64,000 nt of DNA, taken from NCBI RefSeq assembly GCF_003058265.1, contig NZ_QBUK01000014.1, positions 50,840 to 114,839 of the forward strand, written 5' to 3'. The position numbers and the translations under genes were made by a program. How positions within the stretch are numbered: the first letter of the stretch is position 1; each line of letters starts with the position of its first letter. Shown one piece after another: positions 17,122 to 26,823 of the stretch. The notes under the pieces are model-generated. The model saw only the letters and a program-made list of their open reading frames with translations, ran no database searches and was not told the origin of the DNA. The DNA is from Flagellimonas amoyensis (GTDB lineage: Bacteria > Bacteroidota > Bacteroidia > Flavobacteriales > Flavobacteriaceae).

Positions 17122-19959
17122 TCAGAACCATTTCCTGGTGAATAGCCCGGTAAGTGTCTTGGGGCTTATGGTGACCACAAACCGAATCCGTTGGCTGTAA
17201 TTGTCCTGTGCAATCTCCCAACCCCTATTGGAATATACGGGAAAGTAAAGTTCAAAATAGTCGGTGACCAAATTGAGACGAACCCCGGAATCATATACAA
17301 AACGGGCGTCTTCCCCTTTGCTCTTGATGAACCCTAGGTCCCCATACGCTTCCACCCATCTCCAGATATTGGTGCTGGCATTGGTGGTGGCGATCCAATC
17401 GTTGGCAAAGGGATTTTCCAATTTGGATTTGAAACCTCCTTCGGAAATGATGATCTGCTGGCTGTAGATCCCGGAACTTTCCGATCGGCCCAAATAGGAA
17501 AGATCATACATGTAGTCGGTGGGTCGGTCCAGGGCGAAGCTGAAAAAATCGGATTCCGTCTTGTTTCTCAAAAACTTTCCGGCATAGAACCTAAGGTTGA
17601 ACTGTCGGTTACTGTGGAACAATTTTCTATACTCCATTTCAAAGGCCAGTTTGGTGAAATCGCTGGAATGCTGTGCATCCACAAACCACGAGGTATAATT
17701 GAGAATGTTATTGTCCACATCCACAAAGCGGACGTTCATTACGTTATAATCCGGGTCTGTGTCTATTTCACCCACCAAGTTGTCATCGATGTTCCTGAAA
17801 ACGTTTCTGTACCGGAAGGTCAAGTACTGTCTGCGGTTGGACAAAAGGTCATTTGGGCGCCATCCAAAACTGACGGCAGGGGTAAGGGTAGAAAAGCGCG
17901 AACTCTTTTGGAAATGGGAGGTAGACCCCGAAATGGAGTAGTCGGTGTAGAACAGCCCGGTCTTTTGGTGGTATTTGCGGTACTTGAAACTGGCCTTGCC
18001 CACCAAGGTACGTTCCAAAAAGGAGTAGGTGGGGGAAATGTCATATTGGAAAGGGCGTTCCAGAAAGGTCTTGTTGTAAAGGCGCATTCCCGGCGTCACC
18101 CCGTCATAAATATTGAAATTGGCAATAGGCACATAGAAAACCTGATTGTAATAAGGGTCTTCGGTATCCTTGAAAAATTGGAACTTCAACTTTTTGTTAC
18201 TGGAGAAGAAGCCGTTCAGGGTCTTCCAGTTGTCCCTTTGGTTGAATTCAGGGATTTTCTGGTCATAGTTGAGCACCAATCGGTCCTCGCCATTTCGGGG
18301 TATGGTGACGGTTTTAGTGGTGTCAATGTCGGTGAACCAATAATGGGAGACCACCGTGTCGTTCTGGAGACCAAAGAGGGATATGGGCACATTGGTCCCT
18401 TTTTTGTTCTTCAATACCAGGGTGATGGAATCATCGGTCTTTTGTAATTTTTTGATCTTGAAATCAATCTTTTTGTCCGTGGAGACATATTCATCAAAGA
18501 ACCAACTGATGTCCTTGTCGGCATATTTCTCTACAGTTTCCCGAAAATCATGAGAGGTCACTTTTTCCTTCAACCTATGGTTCGCATAAAAATCAAGGAT
18601 ACTGCTGTCCACTTTTTTCTCATCCAAATAGGCTGCCAAATAGGACATCCCTAGTCCAGCTTTGTACCCATTGGCTATTTTTTCATTGAACTTGATCAGG
18701 GAATCGTTGCGAGTGGTCAAAGGTTGGTCGATGTTCTTGCGGGCGGAGAGCATACTGAAGAGGGCATATTGCTCATTGAAGTCCATTTGCGCCAAATGGA
18801 AGTTTTTGATGCCCCAGACCCGGGAGAGTTTACCTGCCAGTTTCTGGTCGGGATAGTGTTCCTCCACATATTTGATCATCAGATAGTACCCAATGGCATC
18901 GTTGACCCATCGTTCCTGTCTGGGGTCGAGAAACAGGGTTTCCTCCAGATAATTGCGGATGGCCGTTTTAAGGAACTTCATCTCAAATTGGAACTGTTCT
19001 TCATAGGGCCGTATGAATGAAGGAAGCTGTCCTATGCCATAGAGTGGCGACCTGTTGTAGTCAAAATCGCTTACCAGAAGGTTTTCATGTGGATATTTCC
19101 CCAAATTCTCTTGGAGGAAGTGGGCTATTTTGTCAATGGATATTCCTTGGGATATTTTATCGTATTTGTTGGATTCAATATCGGTGATCACGGTCAGGGG
19201 GGCGGTAACGTGTTTGGTGAAAGTTTCTTCGACGGTGAGTATGATCTCACAGCTTTTTCTGTTGTCGCCAAAGAGCTGCGTATGCTGTCCTCCCGGAAAC
19301 CGGGCCACGCTGGATTGTCTGTAATTGGTGGCCAGGAACAACTTTTCAGGATAGGTAAGGTTGATGGTGGTCTGGACAACATCGGTGTAGATGTCGTCCA
19401 GGTTCATATTGTCATACAGTCTCCAATCCTCCCCATCAAAAACGGCCGGGGTGAGGTACCAATCCTTCAGATTATAGCCTCCATTCGTCGTGGCCCCATA
19501 GGATGTAAACCTTGCGGAAGGAAGTTTTACGGTATAGGTAAAGAACAATTGTATGGATTCGCCCGGCTTTAAGATCTCGTTCAAGCTAACAGAAATAATA
19601 TCCCTGTTCTCGACCCTTTTCCAATCCAGTCCCCCATATTTGTCATCCACCAGGGTCTTGATGGTAGTATGGCCCCTTTCCCTGTCCTTGGCCAAATGGA
19701 GCCCCCTGTTGAACTCTTCGGCAAAACGTTTGGCCAGTGCCGTGTTCTTGTTGGAATAGGCATGGTTCCAATCGTTGAAAAAGAGCGTGGCAAGTCCTTT
19801 GTCGGAACGGTTCACATAAGTGAAATGCTGACGTATCCTGATTTGCTGTGTCCGGCCATCCAAAGTGGCCACGACCTCATTTTTGTACTGTCCCCAAACA
19901 GGGGCGCACAGTATCAGCAACAGCAATGGAAATCGCAAAAAGAACCGTTGGACTATCAA
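17122..19959 (-). CDS. M1-peptidase-like protein with C-terminal outer-membrane region, zinc site apparently lost
   Basis: 945 residues. A signal peptide (1-23, ending VWGQ) is followed by an M1-like N-terminal beta domain and a helical domain. Where M1 enzymes have HExxH, about 18 residues before a W(V/L)N(E/D)(G/A)I motif, this protein reads KTAIRN at 331-336. The later zinc-ligand Glu position reads Asp (WVNDAIGYYL, 351-360). No GAMEN-like motif is visible. From about 560 onward the chain is rich in alternating aromatic strands and ends in KWF, as expected of an outer-membrane beta-barrel. It is likely an outer-membrane protein with a non-catalytic peptidase fold. It ends about 12 nt from the LOG gene, probably in the same transcript. 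Confidence 0.8.
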   Translation of the reverse strand: MIVQRFFLRFPLLLLILCAPVWGQYKNEVVATLDGRTQQIRIRQHFTYVNRSDKGLATLFFNDWNHAYSNKNTALAKRFAEEFNRGLHLAKDRERGHTTIKTLVDDKYGGLDWKRVENRDIISVSLNEILKPGESIQLFFTYTVKLPSARFTSYGATTNGGYNLKDWYLTPAVFDGEDWRLYDNMNLDDIYTDVVQTTINLTYPEKLFLATNYRQSSVARFPGGQHTQLFGDNRKSCEIILTVEETFTKHVTAPLTVITDIESNKYDKISQGISIDKIAHFLQENLGKYPHENLLVSDFDYNRSPLYGIGQLPSFIRPYEEQFQFEMKFLKTAIRNYLEETLFLDPRQERWVNDAIGYYLMIKYVEEHYPDQKLAGKLSRVWGIKNFHLAQMDFNEQYALFSMLSARKNIDQPLTTRNDSLIKFNEKIANGYKAGLGMSYLAAYLDEKKVDSSILDFYANHRLKEKVTSHDFRETVEKYADKDISWFFDEYVSTDKKIDFKIKKLQKTDDSITLVLKNKKGTNVPISLFGLQNDTVVSHYWFTDIDTTKTVTIPRNGEDRLVLNYDQKIPEFNQRDNWKTLNGFFSSNKKLKFQFFKDTEDPYYNQVFYVPIANFNIYDGVTPGMRLYNKTFLERPFQYDISPTYSFLERTLVGKASFKYRKYHQKTGLFYTDYSISGSTSHFQKSSRFSTLTPAVSFGWRPNDLLSNRRQYLTFRYRNVFRNIDDNLVGEIDTDPDYNVMNVRFVDVDNNILNYTSWFVDAQHSSDFTKLAFEMEYRKLFHSNRQFNLRFYAGKFLRNKTESDFFSFALDRPTDYMYDLSYLGRSESSGIYSQQIIISEGGFKSKLENPFANDWIATTNASTNIWRWVEAYGDLGFIKSKGEDARFVYDSGVRLNLVTDYFELYFPVYSNRGWEIAQDNYSQRIRFVVTISPKTLTGLFTRKWF

Positions 19960-19970
19960 ATAAGTATGGA

Positions 19971-20657
19971 TTAAAAGTTGGGGCTGAGATTACGGCCTTT
20001 GTAGAAGGCATCGATGATCTCCACCACTTCGTCCTCGGTGTCCACCAATTGGATCAAGTCCAGGTCTCGTGGACTGATGTTCCCAGCTTCCAGCATGGTA
20101 TTCTTGATCCAGTCGAGGAGCCCTTTCCAAAAATCGGTGCCCACCAATATGATGGGGAAGGTATGTATTTTATGGGTCTGGATCAGGGTAATGGCCTCAA
20201 AAAGTTCATCCAGCGTACCAAAGCCACCGGGCATCACCACAAAACCTTGTGAATATTTGACGAACATGACCTTGCGGACAAAGAAATAATCAAAATCCAG
20301 ACTCTTGTCCTCATCGATATAAGGGTTGTCATGCTGTTCAAAAGGAAGGTCTATGTTCAGTCCCACCGATGTTCCCCCGGCAAGATTGGCCCCTTTGTTA
20401 CCGGCCTCCATGATTCCGGGCCCGCCACCGGTGATGACACCATAACCCGCTTCGGCAATTCGTTGGGCAATCTTTACCGCCAGGTCATAGTAGTGGTTTC
20501 CTTCCCGTACCCGTGCCGATCCAAAAATGGATACACAGGGACCTATGACACTCATTTTTTCAAATCCGTTGACGAACTCGCCCATGATCTTGAATATGGC
20601 CCACGAATCGTTCGTCTTGATCTCATTCCACCCCTTGGAGTGCTGTTCTTTTCTCAT
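19971..20657 (-). CDS. LOG family (TIGR00730) cytokinin-type phosphoribohydrolase homologue
   Basis: 228 residues with a Rossmann-like fold and the LOG signature PGGFGTLDE (about 143-151), preceded by TGGGPGIMEAGNKGA. The family hydrolyses nucleoside 5'-monophosphates, releasing base from ribose 5-phosphate. In bacteria the role is nucleotide salvage or an unknown one. The gene follows uvrA by 18 nt on the same strand, and the M1-like gene begins 11 nt further on, so uvrA, LOG and the M1-like gene look like one transcription unit. Confidence 0.92.
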   Translation of the reverse strand: MRKEQHSKGWNEIKTNDSWAIFKIMGEFVNGFEKMSVIGPCVSIFGSARVREGNHYYDLAVKIAQRIAEAGYGVITGGGPGIMEAGNKGANLAGGTSVGLNIDLPFEQHDNPYIDEDKSLDFDYFFVRKVMFVKYSQGFVVMPGGFGTLDELFEAITLIQTHKIHTFPIILVGTDFWKGLLDWIKNTMLEAGNISPRDLDLIQLVDTEDEVVEIIDAFYKGRNLSPNF

Positions 20658-20675
20658 TTGTTCAAATTATATGTT

Positions 20676-23537
20676 TCAGATGGCCTTGGCAATCTTTTCT
20701 TTGGTATGTTCCAGTTCTTTTTTCAAAAACTTGGCGGTATAACTTTTTTGGTCTTTGGCCACTTCTTCGGGCGTTCCTAGGGCAACCACCATGCCGCCGC
20801 CACGGCCACCTTCGTAACCAATGTCTATGATGTGGTCCATCATTTTGATGACGTCCATGTTGTGTTCTATCACCAAGATGGTATTTCCCTTGTCCACTAG
20901 TTGGTTGAGTACTTCCATCAGCACTCGGATGTCTTCAAAGTGCAAGCCAGTGGTAGGCTCGTCCAAGATGTAGAAGGTGTTTCCGGTATCACGCTTGGAA
21001 AGCTCTGTGGCCAGTTTCACCCGCTGCGCCTCACCGCCGGAAAGGGTAGTGGACTGCTGTCCCAAAGAGATGTAACCCAATCCCACATCTTTGATGGTCT
21101 TCAGTTTTCGATGGATCTTGGGAATGTTCTCAAAGAAATCCACCGCTTCGTTGATGGTCATTTCCAATACGTCCGAAATAGACTTGCCCTTATAGCGGAT
21201 TTCCAAGGTTTCCCTGTTGAACCGCTTGCCGTTGCAGGTCTCACATTCTACATACACATCGGGAAGAAAGTTCATTTCGATGACCTTCAACCCGCCGCCT
21301 TGGCAGGTTTCGCAACGCCCTCCTGCCACATTGAAGCTGAAACGTCCCGGTTTGTATCCGCGGATGGTTGCTTCGGTGGTCTTGGCAAACAAGGTCCGGA
21401 TCTCGCTGAAAACCCCGGTATAGGTCGCCGGATTGGATCGCGGTGTGCGCCCGATGGGCGATTGGTTGATGTCGATGACCTTGTCGATATGCTGTAACCC
21501 GGTGATTTTTTTGTAGGGCATTGGTTTTTTCACCCCGTTGAAGTAATGGGCGTTCATGATAGGGTAGAGGGTCTCGTTCACCAAGGTGGACTTTCCACTG
21601 CCCGATACACCCGTGACGCCGATGAGTTTTCCCAAAGGGAATTCTACCGTGACATCCTTCAGGTTGTTTCCCGTACAGCCAGAAAGCACAATTTTTTTGC
21701 CCGTTCCCTTTCTTCTTTCACTTGGAACAGGAATTTCCAGTTCGCCGGTAATGTATTGGGCGGTCAGGGTATGATGGTCCTTCAGTTCGGATGGTTTTCC
21801 TTCGGAAATGATTTCCCCACCATGTTTTCCTGCTTTTGGACCGATGTCGATCACGTGGTCGGCACGTTCGATCATATCCCGATCATGCTCCACAACGATC
21901 ACGGAATTCCCAATGTCCCTGAGCGATTCCAAAGAATGGATCAAGCGTTCGTTGTCCCGTTGGTGCAGACCGATGCTGGGTTCGTCCAAAATATAGAGCA
22001 CCCCCACCAGTTGGGAACCTATCTGGGTGGCCAAACGGATACGCTGCGCCTCGCCCCCGGACAGGGATTTGGAGCTCCGGTTCAGGGAAAGGTAGTCCAA
22101 TCCCACATCAAGCAAAAACCCGATACGGGCCTTGATTTCCTTGATGATTTCCTCCGCGATTATCTTTTGGTTGCCCTCAAGGGTCTCTTCCAAATTCTTG
22201 AAAAAAGTGGCCAGTTCGGCAATGTCCATTTGGGCCAGTTCGGCAATGTTCTTTTCGCCCACCTTAAAATAAAGGGATTCCTTGCGTAAGCGGGCACCTT
22301 CGCAGGTGGGACATTTTATTTTGTCCATGTAATCCTTCGCCCATCGTTTTATGGACGTGGAATTGGCATCTTCAAATTGGGTCCTGATGAAGTTTGAAAT
22401 GCCCTCATAATCAATTTTGTACTGCCTTTTTACACCGAGGGATTTGGAATCGACCTCAAAACTTTCCTTTCCCCCGTTAAGGATAACGTCCATGGCCTCC
22501 TCGGGGATTTTTTCGATGGCGTCCGAAAGGTCAAAACCATACCGCTGCCCAATGGTCTCCAACTGTTTGAAGGCCCAGGATTTCTTGTATTCGCCCAACG
22601 GGGCAAGTCCACCCGCCTTGATGGACAGTTTGGGGTTTGGAATGATCTTTCGTTCGTTCACTTCGTAAATATGCCCCAGACCACTGCAATCGGGGCACAT
22701 GCCCTTGGGCGAGTTGAACGAAAAGGTGTTGGGTTCCGGCGTGGGGTACGAAATGCCCGTGGAAGGACACATCAGGTCCCGGCTGAAATAGCGGGGCACG
22801 GTCTCGCCCTCTTCCAATACCATCAGAACGTTGTCGCCACTGTACATGGCCGTGTTGATGGTCTCCGCAAGGCGTTTGTGGAAATCCTCGGTATCGGAGA
22901 CTTTTAGACGGTCTATCACGATCTCGATATCGTGGGTCTTGTAGCGGTCCACCTTCATGCCCTTGGTGATGTCCATGATCTCACCGTCCACCCGCACTTT
23001 TACAAAGCCTTGCTTTGCAATCTGTTCAAAAAGTTCGCGGTAATGGCCCTTTCTCGATTTGATCACTGGGGCCAGCACGTTTATTTTTTTATCGAGGTAG
23101 GATTCTATGATGAGTTCCTTGATCTGCTCGTCGCTATAGCTCACCATTTTCTCGCCCGTGTTGTAGCTGTAGGCATCCCCGGCACGTGCGAACAAGAGTC
23201 GGAGAAAATCGTACACCTCTGTGATGGTGCCCACGGTGGAGCGGGGCGATTTGGAAGTGGTCTTCTGTTCTATGGCGATCACAGGCGAAAGTCCATCTAT
23301 CTTGTCCACATCGGGGCGTTCCAGACCGCCCAAAAACTGTCGGGCATAGGCCGAGAAGGTCTCGATGTAGCGGCGTTGGCCCTCGGCATAGATGGTATCG
23401 AAGGCCAGGGAGGATTTCCCACTGCCCGAAAGCCCGGTGATGACCACCAGCTTTTCACGGGGAATGGTGACATCGATGTCCTTCAGGTTGTGCACCCGGG
23501 CACCCTTCACCTCAATATGTTCTTCGTAATGGATCAT
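20676..23537 (-). CDS. uvrA: Excinuclease ABC subunit A
   Basis: About 953 residues from the ATG near 23537. The open frame extends to a GTG at 23648, but the extra ~37 residues are not UvrA-like. It recognises damage in nucleotide excision repair together with UvrB. The first Walker [10 protein letters not shown] follows VHNLKDIDV near the N-terminus and a second (GVSGSGKST) sits in the C-terminal half. ABC signatures LSGGEAQR occur twice. Zinc-finger cysteine pairs are at CPDCSGLG and [16 protein letters not shown]. It heads a probable uvrA-LOG-M1-like transcript. No uvrB or uvrC lies in the window. Confidence 0.96.
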   Translation of the reverse strand: MIHYEEHIEVKGARVHNLKDIDVTIPREKLVVITGLSGSGKSSLAFDTIYAEGQRRYIETFSAYARQFLGGLERPDVDKIDGLSPVIAIEQKTTSKSPRSTVGTITEVYDFLRLLFARAGDAYSYNTGEKMVSYSDEQIKELIIESYLDKKINVLAPVIKSRKGHYRELFEQIAKQGFVKVRVDGEIMDITKGMKVDRYKTHDIEIVIDRLKVSDTEDFHKRLAETINTAMYSGDNVLMVLEEGETVPRYFSRDLMCPSTGISYPTPEPNTFSFNSPKGMCPDCSGLGHIYEVNERKIIPNPKLSIKAGGLAPLGEYKKSWAFKQLETIGQRYGFDLSDAIEKIPEEAMDVILNGGKESFEVDSKSLGVKRQYKIDYEGISNFIRTQFEDANSTSIKRWAKDYMDKIKCPTCEGARLRKESLYFKVGEKNIAELAQMDIAELATFFKNLEETLEGNQKIIAEEIIKEIKARIGFLLDVGLDYLSLNRSSKSLSGGEAQRIRLATQIGSQLVGVLYILDEPSIGLHQRDNERLIHSLESLRDIGNSVIVVEHDRDMIERADHVIDIGPKAGKHGGEIISEGKPSELKDHHTLTAQYITGELEIPVPSERRKGTGKKIVLSGCTGNNLKDVTVEFPLGKLIGVTGVSGSGKSTLVNETLYPIMNAHYFNGVKKPMPYKKITGLQHIDKVIDINQSPIGRTPRSNPATYTGVFSEIRTLFAKTTEATIRGYKPGRFSFNVAGGRCETCQGGGLKVIEMNFLPDVYVECETCNGKRFNRETLEIRYKGKSISDVLEMTINEAVDFFENIPKIHRKLKTIKDVGLGYISLGQQSTTLSGGEAQRVKLATELSKRDTGNTFYILDEPTTGLHFEDIRVLMEVLNQLVDKGNTILVIEHNMDVIKMMDHIIDIGYEGGRGGGMVVALGTPEEVAKDQKSYTAKFLKKELEHTKEKIAKAI

Positions 23538-23654
23538 AAATTCATAGCAAAGCTTCAAAAATAGCGATTTGGCTTGTAAAAAAGAAAGGGGTTGGATTTT
23601 CGTTATTGTTAATTGATGGCTTATTTTTGACATAGTATCATTTATCACTTCGAG

Positions 23655-23690
23655 CTGTCATCCTGAGCAGAGTTGAAGGAACGGTCGAGA
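23655..23690. repeat. Dispersed intergenic repeat, degenerate copy (R1)
   Basis: Contains CTGTCATCCTGAGC followed by AGTTGAAGGA, the inverted form of the core CCTTCGACTGCGCTCAGGATGACA seen at four other intergenic sites in this window. It lies in the 211-nt gap between uvrA and the next gene. The flanking CACTTCGAG/AGAAGTG arms may pair. Confidence 0.6.
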
Positions 23691-23748
23691 AGTGATTTGG
23701 AAGAATTGAATCCGATGGCACTCGACCTGACATTATAAATTGAAAACT

Positions 23749-24270
23749 ATGAAACTACTGGGCATTGGCTCTCGAATAGACCATCCTGAACACGGAAAAG
23801 GGGTGGTGACCAACGTATCATCCAAGTATTATTGGGTCACTTTTTTGGAAAGCGGACTGGAAACCATTGACCTTGATGCCGATTTTGAGGTGATCGAGGC
23901 GGTGGAGGACGAAGTGGACACCGTCAGCTTTTTTGAAGTGGAACGTTCCTTGGTCAAGATTTTGGAGAAATGGAGCGATACCCACGAAAAAGTGGCCATT
24001 GCCGATAAGTGGAAGGGCGGTAAACTGATCCTGGATCCCGGGGATGCCACCCAGAACAAGGAAATGCCCATCGATACCTTTTTTCACAAGATCGTGATGG
24101 TGCGCGACCGTATCCGTGTGATGGAACAAAAGATCAACAGCAGTAATCTGGACGATCAGGATAAAATTGACCTACAGCAATACATCACCCGTATTTATGG
24201 CAGTTTGACCAGTTTTAATGTGCTCTTTAAAAACAAGAGCGACCATTTTGTGGGGGAGAAGGGGAAGTAG
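23749..24270 (+). CDS. Conserved protein with N-terminal Tudor-like segment
   Basis: 173 residues from the ATG at 23749, preferred to an in-frame TTG nine bases upstream. The opening GIGSRIDHPEHGKGVVTNV resembles the small Tudor-like barrel at the C-terminus of UvrD/PcrA (compare TRFGRGKILNIEG in the helicase at 6625-8955) and in CarD-like proteins, a fold that often binds RNA polymerase or nucleic acid. The rest is a charged helical region with a predicted coiled coil near 120-150. The family is unnamed to me but its style is that of a conserved Bacteroidota protein. It ends exactly where the convergent DUF5131 gene ends. Confidence 0.75.
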   Translation: MKLLGIGSRIDHPEHGKGVVTNVSSKYYWVTFLESGLETIDLDADFEVIEAVEDEVDTVSFFEVERSLVKILEKWSDTHEKVAIADKWKGGKLILDPGDATQNKEMPIDTFFHKIVMVRDRIRVMEQKINSSNLDDQDKIDLQQYITRIYGSLTSFNVLFKNKSDHFVGEKGK

Positions 24271-24990
24271 CTAAGCTATCAACCTGTAGTTTGGCATTTG
24301 ATCGTATGTACGTCCATTGAGCAAACGTCCACTTTTTTTCTTATTAGTGCCGCCCCATTGCTTGAAAAAGAAAGCAACGTTTACTTTTTCACATTGGTTT
24401 TTTATGTCCTTTACCCATTCGGCTTTAATTGGTCTAGGTTTTCTGCCGCTTTCACCGCCGACAATTACCCAGCTAATCTCTTTGAGATTTAAATTAGGAA
24501 GAGGTCCAATTAAGGGTTCTAGGGATAAAAACTTAACCTTCGCATTGGTTTTTCTGAGATAATCAATGCGATGCTCAACTTCTTGATTTTCAACAGATAC
24601 TCCCATCCATATATTTGGAGTCCAGTTGAGTTTATCATGTAACTCCAACAATCGGTCATGTCTTTTAGTCAAAACTTGAAAAATGTGTTGTTGATTATCG
24701 TTCATGACTTCAAAAACCTTTTGGATAAAGAAAAATGGAACTTCTGGGTGGAACAAATCGCTCATGGAGTTCACAAAAACCATTTTAGGTTTTTTCCATG
24801 AGTACGGAGTACTCAATTCCGATTCATGGATTCGGACTTTAAAATTATCCTTATATTTCTCTATTCCCATGGCTTGAAGCCTTTTGGACATGACTTCGGC
24901 ATAACAGAATTTACAACCCTGGCTAATTTTAGTGCAACCTGTTGTTGGGTTCCATGTCATTTCTGTCCATTCGATACTTGATTGTGCCAT
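24271..24990 (-). CDS. DUF5131 (phage Gp37/Gp68-like) three-cysteine protein
   Basis: 239 residues. The defining feature is a radical-SAM-like cysteine cluster, Cys19, Cys26 and Cys29 (GCTKISQGCKFCYAE), with spacing C-x6-C-x2-C that differs from the classical C-x3-C-x2-C. Other conserved blocks are VNSMSDLFHPEVP, FQVLTKRHDRL, VSVENQ, FLSLEPLIGPLP, VIVGGESG and FFKQWGG. This family is regularly paired with TcmP, the gene immediately upstream, and the two overlap by 34 nt. The DNA is visibly more AT-rich than its neighbours. The reaction is unknown, and an iron-sulfur enzyme acting on nucleic acid or a nucleotide is a reasonable guess. Confidence 0.88.
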   Translation of the reverse strand: MAQSSIEWTEMTWNPTTGCTKISQGCKFCYAEVMSKRLQAMGIEKYKDNFKVRIHESELSTPYSWKKPKMVFVNSMSDLFHPEVPFFFIQKVFEVMNDNQQHIFQVLTKRHDRLLELHDKLNWTPNIWMGVSVENQEVEHRIDYLRKTNAKVKFLSLEPLIGPLPNLNLKEISWVIVGGESGRKPRPIKAEWVKDIKNQCEKVNVAFFFKQWGGTNKKKSGRLLNGRTYDQMPNYRLIA

Positions 24991-25832
24991 GTGTTGTATT
25001 TATTTATTATTTCATTAGCAATTTTCACCGCATTTTCATTGTTTGAAACCATAAAGAAATGAAACATTGTCGAATTCGAGCTATTTTTTAAAATATATGG
25101 CTTGGTCACATATTTGAATAATTCGTTTAATCTATTTTTATACAGTTCTGCTGATTTCTCAATTGTCTTTTCTTTTTTAGTAGTGATTCTTTCTTCGCCA
25201 AACAAGGTAATTACCTCAGTTTGATTGTAAAATTCATTCAAAATATCAATTTGACTCATTCCAAGAAAGGTTTCGAGCCTTTCAATCCATGCCTCAGAAA
25301 TTCTTCCGTCATTTTTCAGCAATCTATTTACACCCATTCCTGTAGGAACTAATATCCATGCGTCAACATTTGATTCTTTCAAGGATTTAAGTGAATTCCA
25401 ATTTAATTGCATTCCACAAGGATCAATGTAGGCTAGAACTCTTCGATTTTTTCCTTTTGTAGATTTTAAAAACTCACCCATAGAATGAATTTTGGTATTG
25501 CAATCTTCATTCACAACATATACTTTTTTTGTTGTTGTAGAGATTGAATCTTTTAATTCTTGTGCATTGTGAGTATCTTTTTCGACAAAGTAATATTCGT
25601 CAAAAGAGCGGGGTATGTTTAATTCCAAAATACGTTTTGCTGCTCCAAGAATTACCTTCTTGTTTTCATCGCTACCTTTGGTAATATAACCACTGCCTGC
25701 AAAACCATCAAAATAAAGAAGATTCCAACCAAACCGATTAGCATATTTGTTCATTATTGTTAAGTAGGCACTGGCGTACTCAACTAAAATTTCAATTTTT
25801 GCTTCAGTCCATTTCCCCCCAAATTCATTCAT
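24957..25832 (-). CDS. tcmP: Three-Cys-motif partner protein TcmP
   Basis: 291 residues. The N-terminal part opens a Rossmann-like fold with LLYFDGFAGSG (about 37-47), reminiscent of SAM-dependent methyltransferases, and the middle has VLAYIDPCGMQLNW, where a DPPY-like position reads DPCG. Together these match the TcmP family (three-Cys-motif partner), named for its constant association with DUF5131-type proteins. The 3' end overlaps the DUF5131 start by 34 nt, so translation is probably coupled. Base composition is AT-rich, suggesting recent acquisition. Restriction-like, modification or defence roles are plausible but unproven. Confidence 0.87.
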   Translation of the reverse strand: MNEFGGKWTEAKIEILVEYASAYLTIMNKYANRFGWNLLYFDGFAGSGYITKGSDENKKVILGAAKRILELNIPRSFDEYYFVEKDTHNAQELKDSISTTTKKVYVVNEDCNTKIHSMGEFLKSTKGKNRRVLAYIDPCGMQLNWNSLKSLKESNVDAWILVPTGMGVNRLLKNDGRISEAWIERLETFLGMSQIDILNEFYNQTEVITLFGEERITTKKEKTIEKSAELYKNRLNELFKYVTKPYILKNSSNSTMFHFFMVSNNENAVKIANEIINKYNTWHNQVSNGQK

Positions 25833-25923
25833 ATATTATAATTTTGTGTTTAATGGGGGAATGCTACATAACAATATTAACAAAAAAAGCTTTTCAATCT
25901 AAACCACTCCTTTTTCTTACTCA

Positions 25924-25943
25924 CCCTTCGACTTCGCTCAGGA
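25924..25943. repeat. Dispersed intergenic repeat (R2)
   Basis: CCCTTCGACTTCGCTCAGGA, a partial copy of the core repeat, located in the 162-nt gap just upstream of tcmP. With R1 at 23655 it brackets the AT-rich tcmP/DUF5131 island. Confidence 0.65.
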
Positions 25944-25994
25944 CTCCCTATTGCATATCTAGGCAAAAGGTTTGCCACATTGGGGTTACCTTAC

Positions 25995-26768
25995 CTAACT
26001 TGCTTTTTTTTCAGAAAGGTACTTCCAATACCGTTTGGGCACATGCTGCGTATGCAATTTAGGGTTGATGCGGGACTTGATGCCCGTGCTTTTGAAATAA
26101 TCGTTCCAGAGGGTCTGGTAATCGTATTCCTCGCTCAGGAAAGCATCACTTTTATGGACTTTGTTGAAATGCACCTCCCGTAGGTTCAGGGACACCATTT
26201 CCACATGGTCCAGGTTGTAATAGATCCCGTATTTGCGTTTCACGTCATAAATGAGCCATTGCTGGTCCGCATAGCGGTCCCGAAAATGTTTGGAAATCAG
26301 GGGCAGCACATCAAAATCGGGCTCTATGTTCGCAAAATAGATGTTGTCCTTCGTCAACTGGAACCGTACAAAGGCCTCCATGCGGTGTTTTTCCCGACCC
26401 ACCTTCCGTGCCAACTGGCTGATGTGGAGCACCGTACTGTCCGAATAGTCCAGATACTTGCCGGTCTGGGTACGCATCAGTTTTTGGATGTAGGTGTACA
26501 GCATCATTTCCACCCCTTCGGCTTCGCTCAAAAAAGCAAAATACACATTGGAAATGGCATTGTGGCTTTTGCCCTTGATGCCGTTCCAGACCCGTTGAGC
26601 CTTTTCCACATGGGTGAAAATGGTCTCGGTGTCCGAAAACAGCCCATTTTGGCACTGACCATTTCTTTGGATGTCGGCCACATTGATCTTTTCGTCAAAA
26701 GCAACAAACACAGCTGTGAGAAACCCGTTGAAGCTGCCGTCATAAATTAAGGTTATTGAAGCATTCAT
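25995..26768 (-). CDS. TIGR03915-like (DUF4130) putative DNA repair protein, no UDG domain
   Basis: 257 residues matching the family that accompanies the radical-SAM protein encoded just upstream. Visible blocks are IYDGSFNGFLTAVF at the start, VYFAFLSEAEGVEMMLYTYI, and a C-terminal HTQHVPKRYWKYLSEK. In many bacteria this domain is fused to, or adjacent to, a uracil-DNA-glycosylase-like domain. Here the protein stops after the DUF4130-type part and no glycosylase gene follows. It is probably in one transcript with the rSAM gene (135-nt gap containing repeats) under the S24 repressor. The substrate is unknown, and involvement in DNA repair is inferred from the family. Confidence 0.85.
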   Translation of the reverse strand: MNASITLIYDGSFNGFLTAVFVAFDEKINVADIQRNGQCQNGLFSDTETIFTHVEKAQRVWNGIKGKSHNAISNVYFAFLSEAEGVEMMLYTYIQKLMRTQTGKYLDYSDSTVLHISQLARKVGREKHRMEAFVRFQLTKDNIYFANIEPDFDVLPLISKHFRDRYADQQWLIYDVKRKYGIYYNLDHVEMVSLNLREVHFNKVHKSDAFLSEEYDYQTLWNDYFKSTGIKSRINPKLHTQHVPKRYWKYLSEKKAS

Positions 26769-26823
26769 AACGCTCTCTTTTAATTTATTTTGTTTTTTAA
26801 TTCCAATATGTCATTCTCGTTAG

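Noticed and set aside
20901..23564. Long open frames antisense to uvrA (up to 247 codons)
   Set aside because: Shadows of the strongly biased codon use of uvrA; no recognisable protein features.
23538..23648. N-terminal extension of UvrA from a GTG start
   Set aside because: The extra ~37 residues are not UvrA-like, and the ATG near 23537 gives the standard N-terminus.
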